From Bacteroidales bacterium (GTDB lineage: Bacteria; Bacteroidota; Bacteroidia; Bacteroidales; UBA932): a stretch of DNA of 64,000 nt. The DNA is taken from the NCBI GenBank assembly GCA_017429205.1, contig JAFRPH010000038.1, forward strand, positions 1-64,000, written 5' to 3'. Below, one piece after another: positions 1 through 7,672 of this stretch. The notes below the pieces were generated by a model that was not told where the DNA came from, made no database searches, and saw nothing but the letters and a program-made list of their open reading frames with translations. The position numbers and the translations under genes were made by a program. Positions within the stretch are counted from its first letter, which is position 1, and each line of letters begins with the position of its first letter.

Positions 1-288
1 CCGGCGCCCGATTCGGGAAACTATCGCATCCTTGAGGATCCCGCCCCCTTCGGCGGAACCGTCCCCTTCACGTGCTGCGCGCATGAGCGCATATATGGTG
101 GAATCCGAGCATCCGAGCTCCACGGCCAGAGCATGAACCCCGAGGGCCTTCTGACCCATAGGAGCCGGACTAGTCTCTGCGTTCGGGGAAAGACTCATCG
201 CATATTGCGTGAGCTGGCAGTACTCCTCCCCGGTCATCTGCCACAGGGGCTTTACGAGAAGCCCTTCGATAATCTTTTCGTCCTTCAT
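1..288 (-). CDS. DUF3853-family protein, 3' end cut by window edge
   Basis: The first 96 codons read from the ATG at 288 down to base 1 without a stop. The N-terminus has the family hallmark LVKPLWQMTGEEYCQL, followed by a segment GVHALAVELGCSDSTIYALM that resembles a helix-turn-helix and ends near IVSRIGRR, as in DUF3853 proteins of Bacteroides mobile islands. The family is small (about 100-130 residues), so only a short tail should be missing. Its role is unknown; a DNA-binding, excisionase-like role is an inference from the HTH-like segment and from the nearby recombinase. It differs from typical members by a Glu/Gly-rich insert before the last helix. Confidence 0.75.
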   Translation of the reverse strand, partial: MKDEKIIEGLLVKPLWQMTGEEYCQLTQYAMSLSPNAETSPAPMGQKALGVHALAVELGCSDSTIYALMRAAREGDGSAEGGGILKDAIVSRIGRR

Positions 289-739
289 TTCTTTTACTTG
301 TCCAAACAAGTCTTTTAAGCATTAAACTTCGGCACATCCGTCTTTTTCTTTAATCGGCAGGATTGTACAAGCGTGCCGATCTTTCAGAGACAACGTGCCC
401 ACATTCAGGGAACTATGGGTCACTTCCCTGACTCAAGTTAGGAATATGCTTTCACCTGCAAAAGACTTCCGGGATTCACGGAGCATTTCGGGGCGAAAAA
501 ATGCGTTTTTTTCGAAAATGGTACTACAAAATGGTACTCAGTATACTTTATGCGTATACTCAGGCGCCTCTGATACGGCGTTGTAATGCCCCCCGGAGTT
601 GGGAGCTTTCATCGTTTTCACGATCCTCGCAAGTGGCACGCTTGGACAAAAACTGAGGCTTTCAAGAACGGCAGATCCACTTCCTTCCCTGCCTGCTTTC
701 TTGTTTATCAAACCACCTCGATTCCCGCTTGAACAAAAG
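289..739. other. Intergenic region, no gene seen
   Basis: No open frame here has a recognisable product; the short frames on both strands lack family motifs and ribosome-binding sites. The stretch holds two direct copies of AAAATGGTACT and a pair of GTATAC words (515-559), described separately, and presumably the promoter of the DUF3853 gene. The base composition is clearly more AT-rich than the chromosome to the right, as expected for an acquired element. Confidence 0.5.
515..559. repeat. Short direct repeats (iteron-like) in the island
   Basis: AAAATGGTACT occurs at 515-525 and 528-538, a 13-base period, followed by GTATAC at 541-546 and 554-559, also 13 bases apart. The constant 13-base spacing on one face of the helix suggests a protein-binding array, perhaps for an excisionase or regulator of the element. 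Function is inferred only. Confidence 0.4.
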
Positions 740-770
740 GAAAAAGAAATCCCTCGGGGCAACCGAGGGA
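740..770 (-). terminator. Rho-independent terminator of the ORF6N gene
   Basis: CCCTCGG (751-757) pairs with CCGAGGG (763-769) across a 5-base loop. On the minus strand it is followed by a T-rich tract (ATTTCTTTTTCC). It lies about 50 bases past the stop of the minus-strand gene at 819. Confidence 0.7.
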
Positions 771-818
771 GATTAACATTTATCATGAGCCAATAGCCAG
801 GAATAGCTGTCATCTTCC

Positions 819-1739
819 CTATATTCGGCTGATCAGATCCTGTGGAGTCAAGTCCTGCATAAGAGAGACTGCAAACCACTTCTTCCCAAGATCCTTCAAA
901 GATGCTCCGAAATGATAGACTTTATCATCAATAACCAGAAACCTATCGTGGGCCTTGTTGAATGCCTGGATATCTATAGGAGCATACTGAGCGTTGTGCC
1001 GGTTGATGTCCAATTGGAATTGGGATGAAATCTGCTTCGTGTAGATAGTCGCTTTCACCGAGGAGTCCCGCTTATCAAGCATCGTGAGCACACTCTCATC
1101 GACGTAGTTGTCAATCAAGACAATCTCCGTTTTTGCGCTCTTGATGAGTCCGGAGACAAACTGATAGGCATCGAAGATTTGTCCATCGTAGAAGATGTTC
1201 TGCTTAGGAACGACAGCCCGCTCTTCCAATTTGTCGAAAATCTGCTCAATCTTATGATCAGTCTCAAGTTGTTTATACTCTATACGGTCCAGTCTCTGGA
1301 ACACTTGCGCATTCGACAAAAGGAAATGGCGCATAGCGACGAAGGCATTCATAATCTTGATGCTGATCTCCACGGCTTCTTCACTGTGTAATACAGATGA
1401 GAGCATAGCCACTCCTTGTTCGGAGAAAGCAAATGGCATAGTCGGAGAAAATCTCAAGGTGCTAAGGCGGTCGCAATTTGCGACCACCTCAGCCGTTTCG
1501 TCAGTTGTCAACTGAAAACGGAAAGAAACAGGAAATCGCCTGATATTGCGGCGGACTTGCTCGTTAAGTCGCTTTGTAGTAACACCATATAACTCTGCGA
1601 GATCCTTGTCAATGATAACCTGAATCCCACGGATTGTGAAGATACGACTCTCAACAGAGGGCTGAGAGAGGTGGTCGCAATTTGCGACCACCTCAGAAAT
1701 ATCGGTGTGCGTAGTGATACTACTTGTCTTCTTTGCCAT
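819..1739 (-). CDS. ORF6N-domain DNA-binding protein with PLD-like C-terminus
   Basis: This is a 306-residue protein. Residues about 30-125 match the ORF6N domain of phage and island proteins (IRGIQVIIDKDLAELYGVTT, then RFPVSFRFQLT and FAFSEQGVAMLSSVL), which is thought to bind DNA. A coiled stretch follows. From about residue 180 a phospholipase-D-like fold is suggested by FYDGQIFDAYQFVSGLI, EIVLIDNYVDESVLTML and AHDRFLVIDDKVYHFGAS. The HxK catalytic motif is reduced to HDR, so the domain is probably degenerate. It lies 33 bases after the integrase on the same strand. The peptide VVANCD occurs twice (residues about 17 and 86), encoded by a duplicated DNA palindrome. ORF6N is a secure call; the PLD assignment is less so. 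Confidence 0.8.
   Translation of the reverse strand: MAKKTSSITTHTDISEVVANCDHLSQPSVESRIFTIRGIQVIIDKDLAELYGVTTKRLNEQVRRNIRRFPVSFRFQLTTDETAEVVANCDRLSTLRFSPTMPFAFSEQGVAMLSSVLHSEEAVEISIKIMNAFVAMRHFLLSNAQVFQRLDRIEYKQLETDHKIEQIFDKLEERAVVPKQNIFYDGQIFDAYQFVSGLIKSAKTEIVLIDNYVDESVLTMLDKRDSSVKATIYTKQISSQFQLDINRHNAQYAPIDIQAFNKAHDRFLVIDDKVYHFGASLKDLGKKWFAVSLMQDLTPQDLISRI
1469..1492. repeat. Intragenic palindrome, copy 1
   Basis: GGTCGCAA-T-TTGCGACC forms a 17-base odd palindrome inside the ORF6N gene. The 24 bases 1469-1492 are identical to 1673-1696. It encodes part of the second VVANCD motif. Confidence 0.85.
1668..1696. repeat. Intragenic palindrome, copy 2
   Basis: Arms of 13 bases (1668-1680 and 1682-1694) flank a single central T, a perfect 27-base palindrome. 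It encodes the first VVANCD motif near the N-terminus of the ORF6N protein. Confidence 0.85.
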
Positions 1740-1772
1740 AGCACGTTCTTTTATGCGAAGGTAAACATTTTT

Positions 1773-3137
1773 CTACAACAGCCCATTGAGTTTCGTCATC
1801 GAAGAAGCCTTTATTTCATCCACGATGTCAATGTAAGGCTTCATGGATGAATAGTCGCTGTGGCCCGTCCATTTCATCACGACGTTCGGTGGTATACCGA
1901 GAGACAAGGTGGTTACGATGAAAGTGCGACGTCCGGTGTGAGTGCCGACGAGTTCCCACTTGGGATGGATCTCGTCAGTACGGACATTGCCCTTGTAGGT
2001 CGTAATGCGGATCTCCTCATTGATACCGGCGAGTCTGCAGAGTTCCTTGACGTCCCTGTTCATAGCTTGATTGGTATAGTTCGGCAGGGCCTTATTGTCA
2101 TTGAAAGGGGCATCCTTGTATTTCTCCAGAATGGCCTTAGTAACGTCGTTTAGTTCGATAGATATACTGTCTGCCGTCTTGACCGTCGTAACTTCAATGT
2201 GGTCGCCTTTAATGTCACTTTTGCGAAGATTATTGGCGTCTGAATGACGGAGGCCGGAGAAACAGCAGAACAGGAAGACGTCACGGATCGGATCAAGGTA
2301 TGCCTGGGCTTCGGACAACTGAAGGTTGCGGATGCGGCCCATCTCTTCCTTTGTAAGATAAATGACTTTCTTCTGGGTGGTCTTCAAGGTCGGCTTGAAC
2401 GACTTATAAGCCATGTTCGTATTGTAACCTTTTTCGGTGGCCCAGTTCAGGAACCAGCGCAGAAAGCGCAGTTTCTTTTCGATAGAAGAATTCTTCAAGC
2501 CAACGATGTCATCGTGGTCGTACTCTTCCCTATCGCCTTTCTTTTTGCGGGGCGTCCGAAGCGTTTTTACATCACGGAAATAAGCTACGAATTCCGTTAA
2601 AGTAGACTCGGTTATATCCGAGAACTTAAGGTTCTTCTTGAAGGCCTTCAAGTCTCTGCGCATCGTCTCCATCTTCGCATAGGTCGCCTTTGTCCACGCA
2701 TTCTTCTCTCCGCTCTCCTTGATGAACTTGTCGTAAACCTCAAAGAAATCCGGATTCTTGGGCTTACGCTCCTTTTTCGGTTCAGGTTCCGGTCGCTGGG
2801 GTACAGTTCCGCTCAAACGGTCTTCGTACTTCTTTTGAAGTTCACTCGGTGTCGGGATCTTGTCCGTTGCTTCAAAGAACTTGAACGTGTCATCCATCTG
2901 GTCTTTGATGTTCCGGAGTTCGTTATTGATGGACAGAGAGGTCTCCCCCTTGGGGCCTTTGTAACCTGGCTTAACCAGTTGGGCCTCGTCATCCCATGCA
3001 TCCTTGTCGACCAACTGGCATCCTGTCTTAAGGTCGAGCCTTTGACCATTGAATGTAGTACGGAGCCTGATCTGGAAAAGGTCATTGTTTTTCCCGTAAG
3101 CCCTCAGTTTGAAAGCAACATTCCTTTTAATCTTCAT
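1773..3137 (-). CDS. Site-specific tyrosine recombinase (element integrase)
   Basis: This 454-residue phage-type integrase catalyses DNA strand exchange at attachment sites. The N-terminal arm-binding region and the SAM-like core-binding domain (about 130-250, FFEVYDKFIKESG) precede the catalytic domain. The expected residues are visible: Arg in FSGLRHSDANNL, Lys in TTVKTAD, His-x-x-Arg in THTGRRTF, His in WTGHSDYS, and the nucleophile Tyr in MKPYIDI. Length and organisation match Bacteroidota integrases of conjugative or mobilisable islands. It is the gene nearest the predicted attachment site at 3265-3284, as expected for an integrase that acts on its own end. Upstream bases show no TAnnTTTG box in good position. 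Confidence 0.93.
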   Translation of the reverse strand: MKIKRNVAFKLRAYGKNNDLFQIRLRTTFNGQRLDLKTGCQLVDKDAWDDEAQLVKPGYKGPKGETSLSINNELRNIKDQMDDTFKFFEATDKIPTPSELQKKYEDRLSGTVPQRPEPEPKKERKPKNPDFFEVYDKFIKESGEKNAWTKATYAKMETMRRDLKAFKKNLKFSDITESTLTEFVAYFRDVKTLRTPRKKKGDREEYDHDDIVGLKNSSIEKKLRFLRWFLNWATEKGYNTNMAYKSFKPTLKTTQKKVIYLTKEEMGRIRNLQLSEAQAYLDPIRDVFLFCCFSGLRHSDANNLRKSDIKGDHIEVTTVKTADSISIELNDVTKAILEKYKDAPFNDNKALPNYTNQAMNRDVKELCRLAGINEEIRITTYKGNVRTDEIHPKWELVGTHTGRRTFIVTTLSLGIPPNVVMKWTGHSDYSSMKPYIDIVDEIKASSMTKLNGLL

Positions 3138-3264
3138 AACGCATCCTTGTTAAATCGTGGCCCAATAATGGCCCAATTTTGCTCATAGTCGAGCAACGTC
3201 ACCGGCAAAGATACGCATTAGAAAGCACTCCTGCAAGGGTTTATAAAGGGGATTATAGTTTGTT

Positions 3265-3284
3265 TTCGAATCTCCTATGCTCCA
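3265..3284 (+). other. Orphan tRNA 3' end: predicted attachment-site scar
   Basis: TTCGAAT (3265-3271) reads as a T-loop, CTCCT (3272-3276) as the 3' T-stem, ATGCTCC (3277-3283) as the 3' acceptor strand and A3284 as the discriminator. No 5' half is present: the bases before the loop do not pair with CTCCT. This is the pattern left when an element integrates into the 3' end of a tRNA gene that would begin GGAGCAT. The intact copy should lie beyond the left edge of the window. Confidence 0.65.
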
Positions 3285-3285
3285 C

Positions 3286-3319
3286 AAAAAAGCCAGTCGC
3301 AAAAGCGGCTGGTTTTTTT
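3286..3319 (+). terminator. Rho-independent terminator after the tRNA fragment
   Basis: CCAGTCGC and GCGGCTGG pair (8 bp with one G-U) around an AAAA loop and are followed by seven T residues. Its position two bases past the acceptor end suggests it is the original terminator of the invaded tRNA gene. Confidence 0.75.
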
Positions 3320-3381
3320 GTGCAGCAAGCTGTGCTCACCCCCGCGCTTCGCGCTGCCCCCAGGGGCAACACCCTCTGAAC

Positions 3382-3532
3382 CAACCCGAAATTTGCAAAG
3401 CGGGCTGGGATGGCCCTGAGGCCGCTGTGAGGCACATTCGGGCCCTAAGCCAGCCAAAATCGTCGGGCATAGCGTCGAGATGTGCCACTGGAGTTCCTAG
3501 ACTGGGGATGGTAACACTTTGTGAATTTCACG
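3382..3532 (+). repeat. Palindromic repeat family 1, copy 1
   Basis: About 151 bases are homologous, in opposite orientation, to 35781-35939. The best shared block is 3448-3486 (AGCCAGCCAAA..TCGTCGGGCATAGCGTC.AGATGTGCC), with one substitution every 10-20 bases. The ends are imperfect inverted repeats (CCGAAATTTGCAAAGCG against CACTTTGTGAATTTCACG). GGCACAT and ATGTGCC bracket a central hairpin. Confidence 0.75.
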
Positions 3533-3540
3533 TGGGAGAG

Positions 3541-3644
3541 AACAAAAAGGCCTCCAAACGTTCCCTCCGCCGTGCTGGAGCACGCCGCAAGTAACAAAAA
3601 CACCCCAAAATGATCCCTCCGCCGTGCTGGTAGAAACTGGTGGG
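3541..3644 (+). repeat. Two 52-base tandem units
   Basis: AACAAAAA opens each unit (3541 and 3593) and TCCCTCCGCCGTGCTGG is identical at 3562-3578 and 3614-3630. The unit tails have diverged. No coding frame runs through the repeat convincingly. The rest of the spacer between 3285 and 3741 holds only the family 1 repeat and the promoter at 3687. Confidence 0.7.
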
Positions 3645-3686
3645 CGGGTGTCCGGGGACCTTTGCCGCGAAACCCCGCGGCGGAGG

Positions 3687-3717
3687 TTGTCCGGGCGGGG
3701 AAAAATCACTATCTTCG
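3687..3717 (+). promoter_or_regulatory. Promoter for the DUF1801-DUF5655-pgeF group
   Basis: TTGT (3687-3690), a 19-base spacer and TATCTTCG (3710-3717) match the Bacteroidota pattern with one change in the -7 box. It sits 24 bases before the chosen ATG at 3742. Confidence 0.55.
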
Positions 3718-3741
3718 TGATTGGAAGCCGGGAGGACCGCC

Positions 3742-4083
3742 ATGATGACAACGATTCCAGACTATATACAGACGCAGGACGAGAACGTGCGCCCCTTGCT
3801 GCAGGAGGTGTATGCCTGCATCCGGACGGCCATTCCGGAGGCGGAGGAGCGGATCAGCTGGTCGATGCCGACGTTTTGGAAAGGACGGAATCTCATTCAC
3901 TTCGCGGCGGCGAGCAAGCATATCGGCCTCTATCCCGGGCCGGATGCCATCGTGGCGTTCGCAGAACGGTTGAAAGGGTACAAGACCAGCAAAGGGACCG
4001 TCCAGATTCCTCTCGACCGTCCGCTTCCGCTGGGGTTGATTGCCGACCTGGCCCGATGGAGTTACGAACACAATCGCAAATAG
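3742..4083 (+). CDS. DUF1801 (YdhG-like) protein
   Basis: The 113-residue protein carries the DUF1801 pattern: ERISWSMPTFWKGRNLIHFAAASKHIGLYPG, then LKGYKTSKGTVQIPLDRPLP. These small frataxin-like-fold proteins include YdhG of Bacillus, reported as an iron chaperone, but most members have no proven function. The start at ATG 3742 was chosen because GGGAGG lies eight bases upstream; an earlier TTG at 3721 has no such site. The next gene begins immediately after its stop codon, so the two are probably co-translated. Confidence 0.85.
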   Translation: MMTTIPDYIQTQDENVRPLLQEVYACIRTAIPEAEERISWSMPTFWKGRNLIHFAAASKHIGLYPGPDAIVAFAERLKGYKTSKGTVQIPLDRPLPLGLIADLARWSYEHNRK

Positions 4084-4455
4084 ATGGCGACGGAGGAAGC
4101 GTTTTTTGCCGGGAAGCCGGCGGAATGGGGGCTGTATGAGGCCTTGAAGAAGGAGCTGGTGTGGCGGTATCCGGAGATGGAGGTCCGGGTGGCGAAGACG
4201 CAGGTTTCTTTTTTCGACCGGCTGATGTTCGGGTGCGTGTCGTTCACGCGGGTGCGTCGGAAGGCGGAGATGCCGGCGCATTTCCTCACGCTGACCCTGG
4301 GCCTGCCGGAGCCGGTCGATTCGCCCCGGATCGCCGTGAAATGCGAGCCTTATCCGGGCCGATGGACGCACCATATCGTGCTCTCCTCCCCCGACGAGAT
4401 AGATGCCGAGCTGCTGGCCTGGATCGAGCGGGCCCATCAGTTCGCGCAGCGATAA
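4084..4455 (+). CDS. DUF5655-type small protein
   Basis: This 123-residue cytoplasmic protein is not recognised with a biochemical function. The sequence resembles the DUF5655 group: an N-terminal helix (EWGLYEALKKELVWRYPEMEVRVAKTQ), then FFDRLMFGCVSFTRVRRKAEMPAHFLTLTLGLPEPVDSPRIAVKCEPYPGRW-type strands and a C-terminal helix ELLAWIERAHQFAQ. Proteins of this type often sit beside, or fused to, DUF1801 domains, which matches the gene just upstream. Its ATG follows the upstream stop with no gap, so translational coupling is likely. Confidence 0.7.
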   Translation: MATEEAFFAGKPAEWGLYEALKKELVWRYPEMEVRVAKTQVSFFDRLMFGCVSFTRVRRKAEMPAHFLTLTLGLPEPVDSPRIAVKCEPYPGRWTHHIVLSSPDEIDAELLAWIERAHQFAQR

Positions 4456-4466
4456 ACCCCGCGACT

Positions 4467-5153
4467 ATGCAAGATAACAACCAGATAATCAAACTTTTCC
4501 CGGGCGAGCTCGGGGTGGAGGCGTTCTATACCGAGCGGGAGGCGGTGCTCCCCTATCCGGTCATTCAGGGGCATCAGGTGCACGGGAGCCGCGTGGCGAT
4601 CGTGGAGCGGCCGGGGATGACGCGGGAGGAGCTGGAGGGGTATGACGCGTTCGTCACCAACCGGCCGGGCCTAGCCATCGGCGTACGGACGGCGGACTGC
4701 GTGCCGGTGCTGCTGTACGACCCGGTCGAACGGGTGGTGGCGGCGGTCCATGCGGGATGGAAGGGCACGGTGCTGCACATCTCCAAGGGGGTGCTGGAGG
4801 CGATGGGCCAGGAGTACGGCTGCCGGCCGGAGAATCTGCTCGCGACGATCGGCCCGTCCATCGGCCCGGACAGTTTCCAGGTGGGAGAAGAGGTGGCGGA
4901 GAAGTTCAAGGAGGCCGGTTTCCCGATGGACGAGATCTGGTCGTTCCGCGGCCCCGGGGACGGCAGCCCGATGTCCGGCGGCCATCACATCGACCTGTGG
5001 AAGGCCAACCGCTGGCTGCTGGAACGGCTGGGCATCCCGCCCGAGTCCATCCAGGTCGTCGGCATCGACACCTTCACGACCCCCTCCCTCTTCTCCGCCC
5101 GCCGCGAAGGCGTGGCCTGCGGAAGGATCATCAATTCGATTATGCTCAAATAA
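4467..5153 (+). CDS. pgeF: Purine nucleoside phosphorylase / laccase-domain protein
   Basis: The 228-residue protein belongs to the YfiH/PgeF (cytoplasmic multicopper-oxidase-like) family. Members phosphorolyse purine nucleosides, and in E. coli PgeF edits peptidoglycan precursors. Metal-site motifs are all present: GHQVHG (His39), RTADCVPVLL (Cys) and AAVHAGWKGT (His), followed by the conserved IGPSIGPDSFQV and HHIDLWKAN blocks. The ATG at 4467 gives the normal family length; the open frame runs further upstream but only across the preceding gene. It lies 11 bases after the DUF5655 gene, in the same orientation. Confidence 0.92.
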   Translation: MQDNNQIIKLFPGELGVEAFYTEREAVLPYPVIQGHQVHGSRVAIVERPGMTREELEGYDAFVTNRPGLAIGVRTADCVPVLLYDPVERVVAAVHAGWKGTVLHISKGVLEAMGQEYGCRPENLLATIGPSIGPDSFQVGEEVAEKFKEAGFPMDEIWSFRGPGDGSPMSGGHHIDLWKANRWLLERLGIPPESIQVVGIDTFTTPSLFSARREGVACGRIINSIMLK

Positions 5154-5167
5154 TTGGGGGCGCCCCC

Positions 5168-5197
5168 TTGCAGATTCCGTTTTTCGTCGTATCTTTG
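5168..5197 (+). promoter_or_regulatory. Promoter upstream of the 171-residue gene
   Basis: TTGC (5168-5171), 18 bases, then TATCTTTG (5190-5197). The transcript would carry a leader of about 150 bases before the ATG at 5351. A GGGGGCGCCCCC palindrome lies just upstream. Confidence 0.6.
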
Positions 5198-5350
5198 TCC
5201 CCGCAAGCGATTCTTATGCGCACATAGTTTTTTCCAGACAACACGATTCATGATAATCCCGGACGAAGGTCCACCCCGACAGGGCGTATTGTACCCTGAC
5301 GCGCGGGGACCGGGGGGCCGGGTCGTTCATTGTCATAGAATCATGTTGCC

Positions 5351-5866
5351 ATGGTTTATCAATTGGTAGCCTGGACCGACCGGGGCCAGGTCAAATTGCT
5401 CCCGGAACTGCTTCGCGAGTACGCGCAGCCTTACATCGAACGGATCGAAAGCCTCAAGGCCTTCTACGACGAAGGCTGGGATGACGAGCTGGGCCGGTTG
5501 ACGGAACAGGATGTCATCGCGCTCAGCCGCAGCTACGAGGCCTACGGCCGGTTCCTCCGCCTGCACGGGAAGTGCCAGGAGGCCTTCGAGGCCTTCGTCA
5601 ACGCCGCCAGCGTGTGCCTGGACGACCGCTTCAAGATCGACAGCGAGTACGGGTATGTCCTCGTGGGGGTCCTCCCGAAGCGGTTCCACGCCGCGGAATC
5701 CTTCTGCCTCGACCTGATCGAGGAGAACCCTGCACTGACGCGCCTGCCCAAGTGGCAGCGACTCCAGGAGCGCTTCCGGGAGCTGGAAGCTCCCTTCGCC
5801 GCGGAACGGCGGATGATCCGCCGGGAACTCCACGCGAACCGCGCGTTCAACTTCGGACGCCGATAG
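5351..5866 (+). CDS. Hypothetical helical protein (171 residues)
   Basis: No family is recognised. The protein lacks a signal peptide and membrane segments and is predicted to be largely helical (LLPELLREYAQPYIERIESLKAFYDEGW, then DVIALSRSYEAYGRFLRLHGKCQEAFEAFVNAASVCLDD). The paired-helix pattern with Ala and Gly at turns resembles a single TPR-like pair. A dedicated promoter at 5168-5197 and GC-rich codon use like its neighbours support it as a real gene. It converges with the GH29 gene. Confidence 0.7.
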   Translation: MVYQLVAWTDRGQVKLLPELLREYAQPYIERIESLKAFYDEGWDDELGRLTEQDVIALSRSYEAYGRFLRLHGKCQEAFEAFVNAASVCLDDRFKIDSEYGYVLVGVLPKRFHAAESFCLDLIEENPALTRLPKWQRLQERFRELEAPFAAERRMIRRELHANRAFNFGRR

Positions 5867-5886
5867 GTCGGCGCCTTACGGCTCAG

Positions 5887-5924
5887 GCCGGGGTCTCTGT
5901 CCTGAACAGGACAAAGGCCCCGGC
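5887..5924. terminator. Nested hairpin between converging genes
   Basis: GCCGGGG (5887-5893) pairs with CCCCGGC (5918-5924), enclosing a second hairpin GTCCT-GAAC-AGGAC. There is no T-tract, so termination is only suggested by position between two convergent genes. Confidence 0.4.
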
Positions 5925-5943
5925 CCGATTCGTCCATCCACCG

Positions 5944-7671
5944 CTATTCGCCCGTAATCACCTCCACATCGTCATAGCCCATCCGCTCGCCGTCCGCCAG
6001 GCGGTCCGCGTCGAACTTGAGCATGCGGACCTTCGTGGCTGGGAAGGTGAGGTTCTGCCAGATGGGGTTGTTGACGATGTTGGAGAATTCGCCGGAGGCG
6101 AGCTTCGTCCAGTTGTTCCAGTCGGTGGAGCCCCAGAGGGTGTAGTGGGTGACGGTGCCGCCCGTGCCGTCCTGCGGCGGGAGGTACCGGAACCCTGTCA
6201 CCGTCTGCTCGGTGTCCCAGTCCATCAGCATCTGCGTCGGGCTACTGAAGAAGATGTGCAGGCCCGACGAGCGCTTCTCGCCGCTGTTCGGGATGTCGGC
6301 GGTCAGGACCGGCGCGAGGTACAGGCCGATCTTCTTGATCACCGGCTCGGCCTTCGTGTCGACGATCGTGAAGCGAAGCTTCGAGGCTTTCACCGTCGGG
6401 AAGCAGATGATGCGGCGATGGCCGATGGTGGTGAGGCCGTCGCCGTCCTCCGCGAGCTCGTCCGTCAGCGGCTGCCAGACGCCGTCGACCAGGGCCTCCA
6501 GCGTGAACTTCTTCACGCGCTGGCCCAGGGCGATGTCCTCCTCCGCGACGAAGCGGTTGAATTCCGTCGGGCGCCGGAAGGAGACCGTGGTGGTCAGGCC
6601 CTTACGCGAAATGCGGGCCTTGTCCGCCAGGTTCTCCTTGAACACCTCGTCGATCATATTCTTAAAGGCGATGCCTCGGAGGCTGTCGACGGGATGGATG
6701 CGCCCGTTCGGGGCCACCGGGAAGTTCAGCAGAAGCGTGGAATTGCGGCCCACGGACTTGTAATACGTGTCCATCAGCTTGGACAGGCTCTTCACGTGGG
6801 CGTTCTCCGTCTCGTGATAGAACCAGCCCGGGCGGATGCTGGTGTTCGTTTCGCCGGGGCACCAGACGTCACCGTCCTCCACCCCGTAGTGCAGCATCGC
6901 GTAATCGGCCTGGCCCTCGGCGGGCATCGTGCTCCAGTTGGTTTCGCCCACGTAGCCGGCTTCGGTGCCCACCCAGCGGAGGTCGGCGCGGTTCGCGTTG
7001 TCACCCCAGATCACACAATCGGGTTGCAGCATGCGGATCAGCTTGTAGGTCTCGGGCCAATCGTAATAGGTCTTCTCGATCCGGCGCGTCTCGTTGGCGC
7101 CGCCGTACCAGCCGTCGCCGCCGTTGGCTCCGTCGAACCAGACCTCGAAGATGTCGCCGTAGCTCAACAGCAGTTCGCACAGCTGGTTGCGGAAGTACGT
7201 GATGTACTCCGGCCGGCCGTACTCCGGGTAGTTGCGGTCCCAAGGCGAGAGGTACACGGCGAACTTGAGCCCTTCCTCGCGACAGGCCTGGGCCAGTTCA
7301 TACACGACGTCGCCCTTTCCGTCCTTCCACGGCGAGTTTTTCACGCTGTAATCCGTATAGGCCGACGGCCACATGCAGAACCCGCAGTGGTGCTTGGCCG
7401 TGAAAATGATGCCTTTCATCCCCGCCTGCTTGCATACGCGTGCCCATTGGCGGCAGTCCAGGTCGGAAGGGTTGAACAGGGCGGGATCCTCGTTGCCGAA
7501 GCCCCATTCCTGGTCCGTGTACGTGTTCAAGGAATAGTGGATGAAGGCGTACATGTCCATGTCCTGCCACGCAAGCTGCTGCTGGGTAGGAACGGGCCCA
7601 TACGGCTCCACCTGGTGGCAGCCGACCAGCAGGAGGAGGGTCGCCGCCGCAAGGATCGGGAAGTTTCTCAT
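5944..7671 (-). CDS. Alpha-L-fucosidase, GH29, lipoprotein
   Basis: This 575-residue enzyme should release terminal alpha-L-fucose. The N-terminus is a lipoprotein signal (LLLLVGC, Cys18). The GH29 barrel shows YAFIHYSLNTYTDQEWG, IFTAKHHCGFCMWPS and the nucleophile region IFEVWFDGANGG with Asp180. The last 200 residues form beta-rich accessory domains of the F5/8 or DUF-type seen in Bacteroidota fucosidases. It starts one base after the stop of the GH8 gene, so the two form an operon. Likely substrates are fucosylated plant or mucin glycans; linkage specificity cannot be read from the sequence. Confidence 0.92.
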   Translation of the reverse strand: MRNFPILAAATLLLLVGCHQVEPYGPVPTQQQLAWQDMDMYAFIHYSLNTYTDQEWGFGNEDPALFNPSDLDCRQWARVCKQAGMKGIIFTAKHHCGFCMWPSAYTDYSVKNSPWKDGKGDVVYELAQACREEGLKFAVYLSPWDRNYPEYGRPEYITYFRNQLCELLLSYGDIFEVWFDGANGGDGWYGGANETRRIEKTYYDWPETYKLIRMLQPDCVIWGDNANRADLRWVGTEAGYVGETNWSTMPAEGQADYAMLHYGVEDGDVWCPGETNTSIRPGWFYHETENAHVKSLSKLMDTYYKSVGRNSTLLLNFPVAPNGRIHPVDSLRGIAFKNMIDEVFKENLADKARISRKGLTTTVSFRRPTEFNRFVAEEDIALGQRVKKFTLEALVDGVWQPLTDELAEDGDGLTTIGHRRIICFPTVKASKLRFTIVDTKAEPVIKKIGLYLAPVLTADIPNSGEKRSSGLHIFFSSPTQMLMDWDTEQTVTGFRYLPPQDGTGGTVTHYTLWGSTDWNNWTKLASGEFSNIVNNPIWQNLTFPATKVRMLKFDADRLADGERMGYDDVEVITGE

Positions 7672-7672
7672 A

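Noticed and set aside
133..318. Plus-strand frame at the window start
   Set aside because: It lies opposite the DUF3853 gene and has no family resemblance; the minus frame shows clear family motifs.
3277..3743. Short frames on both strands right of the island scar
   Set aside because: They run through the terminator and repeats and share no family; similar peptides recur wherever the repeats occur.
5157..5168. GGGGGCGCCCCC as a terminator of pgeF
   Set aside because: It is a loopless palindrome without a T-tract and overlaps the next promoter's -33 box.
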